DNA from: Phoronis ovalis
Taxonomy: Eukaryota > Phoronida > Phoronidae
Assembly: GCA_028565635.1 (NCBI GenBank)
Contig: JAOXYB010025358.1
Span: forward strand, 1-16,001
Length of the DNA: 16,001 bases
Direction: 5' to 3'
Of this stretch, positions 1 to 16,001 are shown piece by piece. A program made the position numbers and the translations under genes. Each line of letters opens with the position of its first letter. Within the stretch, counting starts at the first letter, position 1. The notes below the pieces were generated by a model, which had not been told where the DNA came from, did no database searches, and worked only from the letters and a program-made list of their open reading frames with translations.

Positions 1-685
1 TCAGAAATTATAAAATCTGAAAAAGGGGGTGTGTACGAATAATGGAGGTGTACGAATTGAGAAGAATTACCGTATTTGAAATTGTATTTGTGCCATCAAT
101 ATTAATAATACTAACTAATATACTAACAATATCTACCATATAATATTTTTTCTGCCCCGTTTTCCCCGTACAGCCAAAATTTTTAACCCTCAATTGAAAA
201 TTATAACCCGTCATTTGACGGAATGACGGGTCGCTGGCTAAAAACCTGTCTACCCTATTGTCAGTATGAACTTAACAATCACAAAGGTGTGACAAGTGAA
301 TTATGAATAGAATCAACACTTATAGTTTTTCAAGATCCAATTATTTATTGAAATCTAACTCTTCAAACTGAAACACACCACAAATATTAACAATATGAAT
401 GTCGCACATGTCATGCTGGTTCTGTATAAAGCTTAGACAGTTCCTTTAGAAATTACTCAGGGGGACTGACAGGAAATCAAATATAATTACAGAAGATGTA
501 TAATTATAAGAACAAGGAGAAGGTTAATTGGAAAAGAGCTTGAATACCAAGTATCTTATTATGTCATATGTACTATAGTTACCAGTGTCGATGGGTACAA
601 ATTACTTCAAAATATATGACAATCTATTGTTATATAATCCAATAAGCTGTGCAAATTATAATTATGTTCTGTTTGTTTTTTGTAG
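1..685. other. Probable GRAMD1 intron, left edge of window
   Basis: No exon is recognised before 686, although the GRAM domain and linker must lie further upstream. The stretch is AT-rich. It holds a direct repeat GTGTACGAAT (31-40 and 48-57) and a perfect hairpin at 206-231. Confidence 0.5.
206..231. repeat. Perfect 10-bp stem hairpin
   Basis: ACCCGTCATT (206-215) is inverted as AATGACGGGT (222-231) around the loop TGACGG. The perfect GC-containing stem stands out in AT-rich DNA and may be part of a dispersed repeat. Confidence 0.6.
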
Positions 686-829
686 CTGAGATTACATGCT
701 CTGGTCATGAGCATGCTGGAAATAAGTCAATAGATATGGAGTTGAACATACAAGTAGATGCTTTATTTGAGTTATTTTTCTCAGACTCGCAGTTTCTTAG
801 AGATTTTTACAAAGAAAGAAAAACAACAG
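686..829 (+). CDS. GRAMD1: GRAMD1 exon a: start of VASt domain
   Basis: The acceptor is a T-rich tract ending TTTTTTGTAG at 685 and the donor is AG/GTAATG at 830. The exon enters at codon position 2 and leaves one base of the next codon. It encodes EITCSGHEH followed by the first VASt strand and helix, VDALFELFFSDSQFLRDF. Reading past the donor adds only a short non-homologous tail before a stop, which supports the splice. Confidence 0.88.
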
Positions 830-3800
830 GTAATGTTATACTAAATAACACTGCATTATAAAAAATGTCTTTCTGGGTCTCTCAGTTCCAATAAATCTAA
901 TGTGTTTGACATATGGTTCCTGGAGCTATTTACAATTGTGATATATTTATTGGTGGTTGACTATAGCATCTTATGTAGTAATAAGAATTCCATCCTCCTC
1001 GAACTTTTCAAGAAATATGTAACTGTTCACTTGGTTAAGTTTGAATTTAGTGTATTCTGGCTTTCTCATGTCTAAAGTAATCATTTGCAGATGTGGTTAT
1101 GTCCCCTTGGCAAGATGAGCAGGATGGTGAGCATAAACATAGAACTGTTTCCTATACACTCGCACTTAACGCCTCATTTGGACCAAAAACAACACCTGCA
1201 ACAGAAAAACAGGTGAGATGATTAGGAACGGTTATCAGCAGATAAGTACACATGTTGCCACGCGGGATTTTTCGCATCTGAAAAACATGCCCTTTTTTAC
1301 TACGCATCTGTATCTATCTGAATGGTGAAAACATACCCTTTGGCAGATCTACATTTACTGTAAAGAAAACATCCTATTTGCTAATATTTAGGCAAACATA
1401 TACCCTTACATTCCTGGTTGAAATTATTTTTGTCCGCACGTGTGGACCTACCCTTTGTCCCACGTATCCCCCCCCAGGTATTTGAATATCCCTGCTGAAA
1501 AACATTTCACTGTTATGGACAGTATATAACAGTTCTACGTCATCACTTCTGCAACTGCACTATTAACTAATAAATATGCAAAATTACCCCATTTGAAAAA
1601 TAACATTATTAATATTTGGTGTGTGAGTATTATTAGGTTTATAGGCTCAAGTTTGTTCATAGATTTCATTCGTTGTTTTGCATTTCTTGTAGACTTGTCG
1701 GTCGGAAAGCAAGCAGGGCAGCTGTTATTTTGTGCATGTTGAATGTGTCAATGATCCCGCATTACCGTATGGAGAAAATTTTTATACCTTAAACAAATTT
1801 TGTATGACAAGAATTTCAGCACACAGGACAAGGTTAAAGATCTACAGTGAAATCATATATGTCAAATCAGTATGGGGATTAACAAAAAGTAAGAATTAAA
1901 ATCTTCGTTATTTTTATATCTGTCTTTGCTTTGTTTGTAGATGTCTTTTTGTTTTTAACACACAAGGTTTTATTCTAGTTAATTGAGAGATCTCGGTTTT
2001 AGTTTCGTAGAATAGTCAGTTATGTTTTTAAGTTATTAGTTTCTGAAAGAATTTATTAGGTTTCCCACAAGCAAGGCAAAACATGTCACATTCCATCATG
2101 GTAGTACTCTTCTGTATATATTAAATACTTTTTTATTTTGGAATCAATACTAATGCATTTGATAACCTGTTTTGTAAAGTAATTTTAAGCTTTATAAATC
2201 ATTTTGTACTCTGAACACTATCTTGTCTTTTACAGGTATAATAGATAGGAATGTTAATAATGGCATTTCACAACACTTTAGAGCTTTAAGTAAGTATGAA
2301 AAAAATAACAATATTTCTTATGTTAATTTGTTTTAATAAATTATTTAAAATATATATCTGTGTTATAAATTAATTTTTTTCGATACTTTTGAGTGTGAAT
2401 GTTGTTGTTTACGTTGGAAACGTATACTTTATCTAGCAAAAAGTTGTTTTTTAAGAAGTCTAGAAAACCATTCACAATGTTAAAAAATGTTTTCTTAAAC
2501 GTATTAATAATTGGTACTAAGAGTCCTACTTTTTTATCAGATAATAAATTGAAACGGTTATCAGACAGCAATGTGCAAGTACGAACGGGGGATGAACATT
2601 CACAGAAGAAAAAAGTCCGAAGGCGACGGAAAAGAAATAGTTCTACAGAGAGAAGTGCCTCAGTGCTCAAGCCTATATCTAGTAGCCAAACCAAATCATC
2701 TGAAACAGGTTTGTAGAAAGATTGTTCCTCCTTTTAATTTCCACATGGACTGGCTATAAAGCCAGGTGTTTGGGATATTCAGATATACTGCCTTCTGTTT
2801 AGATGACTATAGCTTGTTGGCATTCAATGAGGCAAGTTGCTTATTGTTACAGCAGTTAAGAGTGTCCAGTAAGATTGCATCTGGTAACACATTGATAACT
2901 GGTTCTGATTTATTGATATTAGTCGTGCACATTGATACTGAGGTTTGAAACTGGTAGCTAATACGCTATCAAAATGGGCCACTAGGTGGTATAAGTATTA
3001 TGACACTTCTGCATAGAGGTACCCTCATGTTCTTTTCAATATCACTGACCTTATTTTCTTGCAGATAATTGTGCCATTTATTACGGAATGTCTGGAGATG
3101 CTGTAGTTCGACTTATGTGTATTTTGTAAGTATAATTGTTTCTGTTTTTGGCATTTCTATGTCAAATTGTTTGGGAATCTTGATTTTGCTTGTTTTATGT
3201 TACAAATGGTTTGTCATTGTTTAGATAGAAACAAATATAAAATAAATGGAATTTCTGATGATTACAGTATTGATTGCAAGATTCATCTGTGGTCTCATTA
3301 AAGAATATCAATACTGATGTGTTGGTAGACATTCTTGCCAAAATTATATCTTCCAACAAGTTTTTCCCTGTTTGGGCAACAGTGGATATCCAAAAAATGC
3401 ACCTCTTATTACTGTTTGCAAGAAGGGTCCTACCATTATAGCAAAGTTATACTCTTATTTTCCTTTTTACAGTTTAATGGCCTTGGTTTTGATGAACATG
3501 CTATTATTTTATAAACTATGGTCGCTCGAAAGTTTAGCTGTGTATAGCTCTAGCCATATCGACAGTCTTAGGTAAGATGTTTTTCACTTTAGCCTCTTAT
3601 ATTTGGCTGAGCTAAGAGTTAATAAATTCAATGGCAGTGTAAATCTTGCTATTTTGGCTGAATTTGGAAAACGTTATAGGGTTTTGAGAAATTGATTCAG
3701 GAAAGAGGTTACTGAACACGCAAAATGGATAACTGGTAAATCATAGAAGCATTTCGTACTGTACATTTTTTTAAATAAACCTTAGAAAATTCTCTATCTT

Positions 3801-4194
3801 TTCTAGGATTGGCGAAACAAGATCTCAAGAAGATTGGATATCAATATTAGAAAAACAGCAAGTTTTGCATGCATCTGAGGTTAATCAGTGGAAAGATATT
3901 CTAGAAACTACTGTGCAATTATTGGAACAGGTATGTCTGATGTTACATAAGCTGTCGAGTAAAACATGTAAGCATGTAAACATGTAAAATATTTATTTGA
4001 TTAAAAAAGAAATTATTAGTTTGATTTAAAAAAATATTTGAAGTTGTGTTATGTGTGGCAAAACTTGAGTGTAATTGTAAATGACATATGAGAAATTATA
4101 GATTTCAAATTTTAATTACTATTTTTGGCAGATGAAAATGATGCTTGTTAATTTAAAAGAGCAAGTTGACAAGAGGCGGGAGCTATTTTCATGA
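686..4194 (+). CDS. GRAMD1: Aster/GRAMD1 sterol-transfer protein, C-terminal part (9 exons, 5' end outside window)
   Basis: Aster (GRAMD1) proteins sit in the ER membrane and move cholesterol from the plasma membrane to the ER at contact sites. The spliced product here is 343 residues: join 686-829, 1091-1212, 1693-1888, 2236-2289, 2541-2708, 3065-3125, 3473-3571, 3807-3930, 4132-4194. About residues 10-145 form a VASt domain, with landmarks VDALFELFFSDSQFLRDF, DVVMSPWQ, RTVSYTLALN, TEKQ, YFVHVE, PYGENFYTLN and KSVWGLTK. A Lys/Arg-rich linker (KKKVRRRRKR) follows, then one hydrophobic helix ending LLFYKLWSLE, then a tail with ILEKQQVLHASEVNQW and VQLLEQMK, both typical of Aster C-termini. The GRAM domain and start codon must lie upstream of position 1. 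GRAMD2 lacks VASt, so GRAMD1 is the better call; the vertebrate A/B/C paralogue cannot be assigned. Family recall is from memory. Splice phases were checked by hand and all agree. Confidence 0.92.
1091..1212 (+). CDS. GRAMD1: GRAMD1 exon b: VASt core
   Basis: The acceptor is TCATTTGCAG/ and the donor is CAG/GTGAGA. With the G carried over from the previous exon, the exon encodes DVVMSPWQDEQDGE, then RTVSYTLALN and TEKQ. These are the most recognisable VASt landmarks of Aster proteins. It ends on a codon border. Confidence 0.9.
1270..1480. repeat. Patch of degenerate CCCTTT-rich repeat units in GRAMD1 intron b-c
   Basis: The variants AAAAACATGCCCTTT, GAAAACATACCCTTT, GAAAACATCCTATTT, CAAACATATACCCTTA and GGACCTACCCTTTG occur within about 180 nt at irregular spacing, ending at a run of eight C (1469-1476). 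CGCATCTG also appears twice. This looks like an eroded dispersed or tandem repeat. The rest of intron 1213-1692 shows nothing. Confidence 0.45.
1693..1888 (+). CDS. GRAMD1: GRAMD1 exon c: second half of VASt
   Basis: The acceptor is TTTCTTGTAG/ and the donor is AAA/GTAAGA. The exon starts in phase 0 and leaves one base. It encodes GSCYFVHVE, LPYGENFYTLNKFCMTRI, RTRLKIYSEI and VKSVWGLTK. The PYxxxFYTxNxxC and WGL patterns match the sterol-binding sheet and C-terminal helix of VASt domains. Confidence 0.9.
1889..2235 (+). other. GRAMD1 intron c-d, nothing notable
   Basis: 347 nt of T-rich intron sequence. No repeat or extra exon was recognised. Confidence 0.65.
2236..2289 (+). CDS. GRAMD1: GRAMD1 exon d: short exon, end of VASt helix
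   Basis: This 54-nt exon has acceptor CTTTTACAG/ and donor TTTAA/GTAAGT. It preserves frame (one base in, one base out) and encodes SIIDRNVNNGISQHFRAL. The pattern matches the helix that follows WGL in Aster proteins, where vertebrates have an (S)-IEKN-S-L-YF-L motif. Its length is a multiple of three, so it could be skipped without a frameshift. Confidence 0.82.
2541..2708 (+). CDS. GRAMD1: GRAMD1 exon e: basic, Ser-rich linker
   Basis: The acceptor is TTTTTTATCAG/ and the donor is ACAG/GTTTGT. At 168 nt it keeps the frame in either inclusion or skipping. It encodes a hydrophilic linker with a strongly basic run, KKKVRRRRKR, followed by many Ser/Thr (NSSTERSASVLKPISSSQTK). Aster proteins have a comparable basic linker between VASt and the membrane helix. 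The basic block may contact acidic lipid or be a phosphorylation-tuned region; that is inference. The acceptor is the least certain border because the open frame continues upstream. Confidence 0.75.
2709..3472 (+). other. GRAMD1 introns e-f and f-g flanking exon f, nothing notable
   Basis: Two introns of 356 and 347 nt lie on either side of the 61-nt exon f (3065-3125). Open frames inside them, such as 2766-2948, have no recognisable similarity. Confidence 0.6.
3065..3125 (+). CDS. GRAMD1: GRAMD1 exon f: luminal-side linker entering the membrane helix
   Basis: The acceptor is TTTTCTTGCAG/ and the donor is TTT/GTAAGT. The exon encodes DNCAIYYGMSGDAVVRLMCI plus two bases of a Phe codon completed in the next exon. 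VVRLMCIF begins the hydrophobic stretch, so the transmembrane helix is split by an intron. Confidence 0.82.
3473..3571 (+). CDS. GRAMD1: GRAMD1 exon g: transmembrane helix
   Basis: The acceptor is TTTTTACAG/ and the donor is TTAG/GTAAGA. The 99-nt exon enters and leaves with two bases carried. It encodes LMALVLMNMLLFYKLWSLE, a single hydrophobic span ending in the Aster-like FYKLWSLE, then a Ser-rich stretch SLAVYSSSHIDSL. This anchors the protein in the ER membrane in known family members. Confidence 0.9.
3807..3930 (+). CDS. GRAMD1: GRAMD1 exon h: C-terminal helical tail
   Basis: The acceptor is ATCTTTTCTAG/ and the donor is CAG/GTATGT. It encodes RIGETRSQEDWISILEKQ, then VLHASEVNQWKDILETTV and QLLEQ. 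Vertebrate Aster tails have the same spacing of W, ILxxQ, H, V-W-IL and LL. It ends on a codon border. Confidence 0.88.
4132..4194 (+). CDS. GRAMD1: GRAMD1 exon i: terminal exon with stop codon
   Basis: The acceptor is TTTTTGGCAG/. The exon encodes MKMMLVNLKEQVDKRRELFS and ends at TGA (4192-4194). The amphipathic MKxxLxxLxxQ pattern continues the coiled-coil-like tail from the previous exon. Confidence 0.85.
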   Translation: MKMMLVNLKEQVDKRRELFS

Positions 4195-4772
4195 TTGACA
4201 GTTGAATCCGTGGTATTGTTCTGAGGTATGAAACAGAAAAAATATAAGATCTCAGAGAATTGCAGTGGCACTGCACACAGATGGATTTCCAAAGTTATTT
4301 TGAATACGATTAAATGGAAAATGGCCAAATTAGAAATAAGTGCAGCCTCCTGCAGAAATGAAGAACAATTGTGTTCACAAAAATGTAGTTCAGTTAAGTA
4401 TTGTTAAAGCCAAGAATAGAAGGCAATGAATGCTACCTTTGTGATGTATGCAATTTTGACCTTTATCTGGAAATTCCTATTCTGTACGAACTTGGTTTAA
4501 CAGCAAAGTTTTAGCTGCAGTCACAAGAGACAATTATGTCACAAGTTTTAGTGCAGCTGTATAGTCTAGTACCAGAAGTCTTTCATATTCTGTCATAAAT
4601 CTAATGTTTCCCTTAATTCAAATGAGAAATGTGTTATAACTGTAGTTTAATATAGACATAAGTTAGATAACAAAAAGCCAACTAGCTTGCTGAATCGGAT
4701 ACAGATTATTTTAAAGAAAAACATAAGAATGCTGTTAAATGTTGGCCTCCCAAAATTTATATGACGAGTGTT

Positions 4773-4778
4773 AATAAA
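4773..4778 (+). promoter_or_regulatory. Candidate proximal poly(A) signal, GRAMD1
   Basis: Canonical AATAAA, 579 nt after the stop codon. A GT-rich stretch (GTGTTGATCTTGT) starts a few bases later, which is close for a downstream element, so usage is uncertain. Confidence 0.4.
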
Positions 4779-5290
4779 ATGTGTTGATCTTGTAATGTAA
4801 ATATTAGTTGACGTCATAAAGCATTAAGGCTCAAATGTAGATTTAATTTTGTTAGGTATTTTTAAAGTCTATTATTATGTTTGATAAGTAATTTTAAAAA
4901 GCATAGTAATTTAATAGCAGAAAAAAAGATATTTAAGAGTTACTTTTGTAATGTCGGTGAGTAGTGTGTAAAACATATCAAAGTGGGATATTCCATCATT
5001 AAAAAAATTCTAGGATGTAGATGGTAATACTTCAAGCTCTGCATACATTCTAAATCTTCTCTAATGTGGAAGTAAAAATTCTCTTATACTGTACTAGTAG
5101 AGTAATTGAAGTATGACCCAGTATTTGTTATTGGTCTCGCATTCAACTATTTCAGTTTCTTGCTGTTTAATAGAAAAACCTTCCATTCTGCACTCACATA
5201 AAGCATGCAACCGAGAGTTCAAGTAACATATGGAAGTTATCTGCGCTAGATTATCCGACCAGAGTATACTCTTGAATTGCGTAATGCTAT

Positions 5291-5352
5291 CGAGACTGGT
5301 ATAAGACTCGGCCTGATGAGCCCAATATGGCCCAGGACAGTCTTTACTGTAG
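5291..5352 (+). other. Hammerhead-ribozyme-like motif, probably decayed
   Basis: CTGATGA (5313-5319) is followed by a possible stem II, GCC/GGC (5320-5322, 5329-5331) with loop CAATAT. Then comes a perfect 5-bp stem III, ACAGT/ACTGT (5337-5341, 5346-5350) with loop CTTT, and a GTA cleavage-type triplet at 5349-5351. The required GAAA box is replaced by AGGA, two extra bases follow stem II and stem I pairs poorly. It is probably an inactive relic or a coincidence. Confidence 0.25.
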
Positions 5353-6040
5353 AACAAGTGTAATCTTATATTGCTACTGAATATAGTTTCTGCATGAAAA
5401 GATCACTGACATCAAATGTTAAACCTGCCAATTAACTTTTCTTACTGTGACTGCAGTTATACAGTTCTAGTTTCATGCTATCCCCTTTTTAATATTTCAA
5501 AATTATCGCCACCTTATTTCATTCCCAAACTATATTCTTCCATAAATTGACATTCTGTTCCAAAATGAATTCAAATGTTCACATGTGAAGCCTTGAACAG
5601 TCCTGATGACCTTCAGTGGGGACAGCAGTAGTTTATAAGACTCGTGTACAAACATTATAATTATTTATTTGCTTCATAGTTGAATTTAAATTATTTGCAG
5701 AATACAAATATTGTGTTTTGTCATACATGCTTTCTGTGTCATCGAATGTTTTCATTACAGCTTGTACAGGAGTACATATGATGCGTGTAATTTGTGCAAT
5801 AGTGCGGTTTCCGAAGCAGTTTGCAATGTCTTTATAGGACCAGATGTGGAATGACAACATTCTTTTGAAGCTAGCTTTTGTTATTTGAAGTTGTAGTCAT
5901 AATTTGTATGTTTTTGCACTATCACTGTGTAAAGAAGCATTGTTATCAGTAGGTAATTTAAATCTTCTGATGCCATATTTGTAAGAATTTAGTTGACTTG
6001 TTGTTAGGAATTAATATTTTAATCAAGAAAAAGATGTAAG

Positions 6041-6046
6041 AATAAA
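6041..6046 (+). promoter_or_regulatory. Candidate poly(A) signal, GRAMD1
   Basis: Canonical AATAAA in the distal part of the 3' region. The sequence after it is only weakly GT-rich. Confidence 0.4.
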
Positions 6047-6366
6047 AACTGTTAAAATACTTTATCATTCTCCTAGTTCAAAATTGTTAAATGCAAATCA
6101 ATGTCATATTCTCACATATACAGTATATATGAAGAGAAGATCCCTGTGTTCTGTGGAAGACCAATGTAAGATGTTTTGGATGCAGACATGAAAGTTGCAG
6201 CTCTGACAACTGCATCATTATTGAACCATATACTAAGGTGACCTTGCAAAAAAAACACCAATTAATCCATACCAAGATATTCCATCTAAAGTACACCCCT
6301 TGCACTGCGATTTCACTCGTATGTGTAAGTGCAACAAAAAAAACAACATCATTAGGTCTAAAAGTT

Positions 6367-6401
6367 CTTTATTGATCTGAAAGGAATACCTATCAATAAA
6401 G
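6367..6401. promoter_or_regulatory. Hairpin with AATAAA on both strands between converging genes
   Basis: A perfect 10-bp inverted repeat (CTTTATTGAT at 6367-6376, ATCAATAAAG at 6392-6401) encloses a 15-nt loop. Each arm contains AATAAA on one strand: + strand 6395-6400, - strand 6373-6368. On the + side a GT-rich GGAGGTGTG follows at 6413-6421. On the - side a T/G-rich run lies at 6350-6328. Both support poly(A)-site use in either direction. Confidence 0.55.
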
Positions 6402-6441
6402 TTCTAAAACCAGGAGGTGTGAACACATCTACAAACAGTCC

Positions 6442-6447
6442 TTTATT
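6442..6447 (-). promoter_or_regulatory. Candidate poly(A) signal, Na+/K+-ATPase alpha
   Basis: AATAAA on the - strand, about 1.46 kb after the stop codon. It is followed on that strand by TGTTTGTAGATGTGTT, a good GT-rich downstream element (6437-6422). Confidence 0.5.
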
Positions 6448-7910
6448 ACAATACTAGCTCCTGTGCATAAAGCATGCTATATTTACATAGCAGTGTTTCT
6501 TCAAATAGGTGGCCCTTCAGTATCAAGTATGTTAACATGGTATATTGTGACACTTGCTATTATATTCTTTGACCTGCAGTAACACACAATTGCTTTGCAT
6601 ACAACTTAGTTACGCATGCAACAGAAAGAATTTGTACAAATGCTTGTTTAGATTTTACATACAATTATGTTACACAGTGACAATGGGTAATGAAATTTAA
6701 AATTTTCACCAATCGCTCAAGAAGAGGACAATGTCGTTGGTAAAAAGTATGCATAAAACCTGACAAATGCTATACTCGTGGTTACAACCACGGCTACGCA
6801 CCTGGACTAGTAATAATTGGAAGCAAATGGTATCAGATCATTAATAATTTGTTACAAATCCACATTGGCAGTTTTAGTAAACAGAGTCACACAGGTGAAA
6901 CAGTATTAAAAGGAGCAAATTTTAAGGCATAAAAATCTGTGCAACACACATTTAATTTTATACTAACATGGTTCAATATAAACACATTGTCACTCATTTC
7001 CAGGTCTTAAAACGGCACTGCATTAGTGTCATTTGATCAGAGCACAATATATGTAGAATCTGACCTTACCGGCACATCATGCATAATTGAGGTGTGTGAT
7101 TGAAGCAGCTATATTGCTAGAGTAATATGTTAATGCTATACAGGGGTACATATAATAGGATTAATATTTTACAATTTCTATAAGGAGCTGTGGAATGTAC
7201 ATAAATATCTAACATTAAGAACAGTGTAAATCGATAAATTACGTCAAAAAACTATGATATACACCCGATGAGTAACAAATGAATCAATAAAGATCATTAA
7301 AAGTGCATCGTTAATTATTTACTTCAATTGTAACTTTCTAGAGTATATTTCCAACAGCCTGACTACCTAGTTATATCAGCAATTATAATCTCTTACGGAC
7401 GTGATTTCAAAATAAAAGATGCAAACCCCAAAACAAGTCTAGACTCTTACAAACAGTACACAATCACAGGAAATCAACAACAAAAATTGACCAACTGTCA
7501 CATTACTTTACTGACCAATTAAAAAACAAGAGATAAGGGAGTAGCTTGCGAAAGACGGTAGAAAGCAATATCAAGCTAGTATTCCGTATAAGATAATCTA
7601 CATCATTCAAATACAAGAATAAATCACAACTCATTGATAATAAATTCACAAAATATTCTAGAAATTATAAAAACAGAAATTTGCGTCAAAATTATACGAC
7701 TATATTAGTAGCAGCATTATATCATGAAGTGTATCTCACTAATTTCAAAACATTACACAAACTTTGTTTCGTTTCGCTTGTAAAATTCCTTAGTTTATAA
7801 ATACATTTCTACACAAATCCCTAAAACCTTCAAACAGTCCTTAGTATAAAATACACTGTACTCCAGGCTACAATGTAATATGGGACATGACTGAAGGTTG
7901 GAAAGTAGCG

Positions 7911-15700
<7,790 letters not shown>

Positions 15701-16001
15701 CTGAAATCAGACAATACGGCTTTACCCTAATTATGCAACTTTTAAATTAGTATCAAATTACAATTAATAAATATGCATTTTATAAGAGTGGGTACAAGTT
15801 ATGGTTCAAATGCTTTATTTTAAGTAACTAAATATTTAAACAAATTATGTGGCACAATTTTAAAACATGCCACTTATGGCCAATTGTATGGGAACACTCC
15901 TATAATGATCACCAGAAAGATGGTCTTAAATCCTAACAAGGACAGGACGATTTTAAGAATCATCCTGTCACGCTGCTTAAATTAGACCATTTAGGCGAAA
16001 G
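15701..16001 (-). other. Partial Na+/K+-ATPase intron, right edge of window
   Basis: The sequence upstream of exon A contains no recognisable exon. The residues expected before VDNSSLTG must be encoded beyond 16001. Confidence 0.65.

Larger units (their letters stand above)
4195..6420 (+). other. GRAMD1: Probable 3' untranslated region of GRAMD1
   Basis: No coding exon was recognised between the GRAMD1 stop and the poly(A) signals. AATAAA occurs at 4773-4778, 6041-6046 and 6395-6400, so the 3' UTR could be about 0.6, 1.85 or 2.2 kb. The distal boundary is inferred from the 6395 signal and the GT-rich stretch after it. The stretch is AT-rich with stops in all frames. It also holds the hammerhead-like motif near 5313-5351. 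Confidence 0.55.
6345..7910 (-). other. ATP1A: Probable 3' untranslated region of Na+/K+-ATPase alpha
   Basis: No coding exon was recognised between the ATPase stop codon at 7911 and the - strand poly(A) signals at 6447-6442 and 6373-6368. The far boundary is an estimate from the second signal. The stretch is AT-rich and stop-laden in all frames, with no recognisable RNA gene. Confidence 0.55.

Noticed and set aside
8-214. 68-codon open frame on the - strand
   Set aside because: Composition is AT-driven, there is no recognisable domain, and it lies in a probable GRAMD1 intron.
493-522. Possible 30-nt microexon (ACAG/ ... AAG/GTTAAT) ahead of GRAMD1 exon a
   Set aside because: The frame is open and splice-like ends exist, but the peptide KMYNYKNKEK has no family support and such matches are common in AT-rich introns.
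2341-2694. 117-codon open frame on the - strand opposite GRAMD1 exon e
   Set aside because: It is a shadow of the + strand coding exon and AT-rich intron, with no recognisable domain.
5094-5357. 87-codon - strand open frame in the GRAMD1 3' region
   Set aside because: It overlaps the hammerhead-like motif and shows no protein family similarity.

Overview
This is animal nuclear DNA. Both recognisable genes are split into many short exons by AT-rich introns with GT/AG borders, and both are conserved metazoan genes. The compact introns, foldback repeats and CCCTTT-rich repeat patches suggest a marine invertebrate, possibly a mollusc or another lophotrochozoan. That assignment is an inference from style, not a proof.

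Two genes converge tail to tail. On the + strand, nine exons (686-4194) encode the C-terminal 343 residues of an Aster/GRAMD1 protein: the sterol-binding VASt domain, a basic linker, one transmembrane helix and the C-terminal tail. The promoter and the GRAM-domain exons lie left of position 1. On the - strand, fourteen exons (15700 down to 7911) encode the C-terminal 811 residues of the Na+/K+-ATPase alpha subunit, from the TGES loop of the actuator domain to the terminal ETYY. The exons for the N-terminus and M1-M2 lie right of position 16001. All splice phases join without frame error in both genes, so both look intact and functional.

The region between the stop codons (4195-7910) holds the two 3' untranslated regions. 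Their likely poly(A) signals meet near 6370-6450, and one 35-nt hairpin carries AATAAA on each strand.

The introns hold a long imperfect inverted repeat (11480-11646), smaller hairpins and a CCCTTT-rich repeat patch (about 1270-1480). No tRNA, rRNA, CRISPR array or intact transposon gene was seen. I found no new multi-gene system. The most interesting signals are a Thr-to-Val change at the cardiac-glycoside position 797 of the pump, the long intronic foldback, a decayed hammerhead-like motif in the Aster 3' region, and the shared poly(A) hairpin. The two genes have separate roles, sterol transport at ER contact sites and ion pumping at the plasma membrane, and nothing here shows that they work together.
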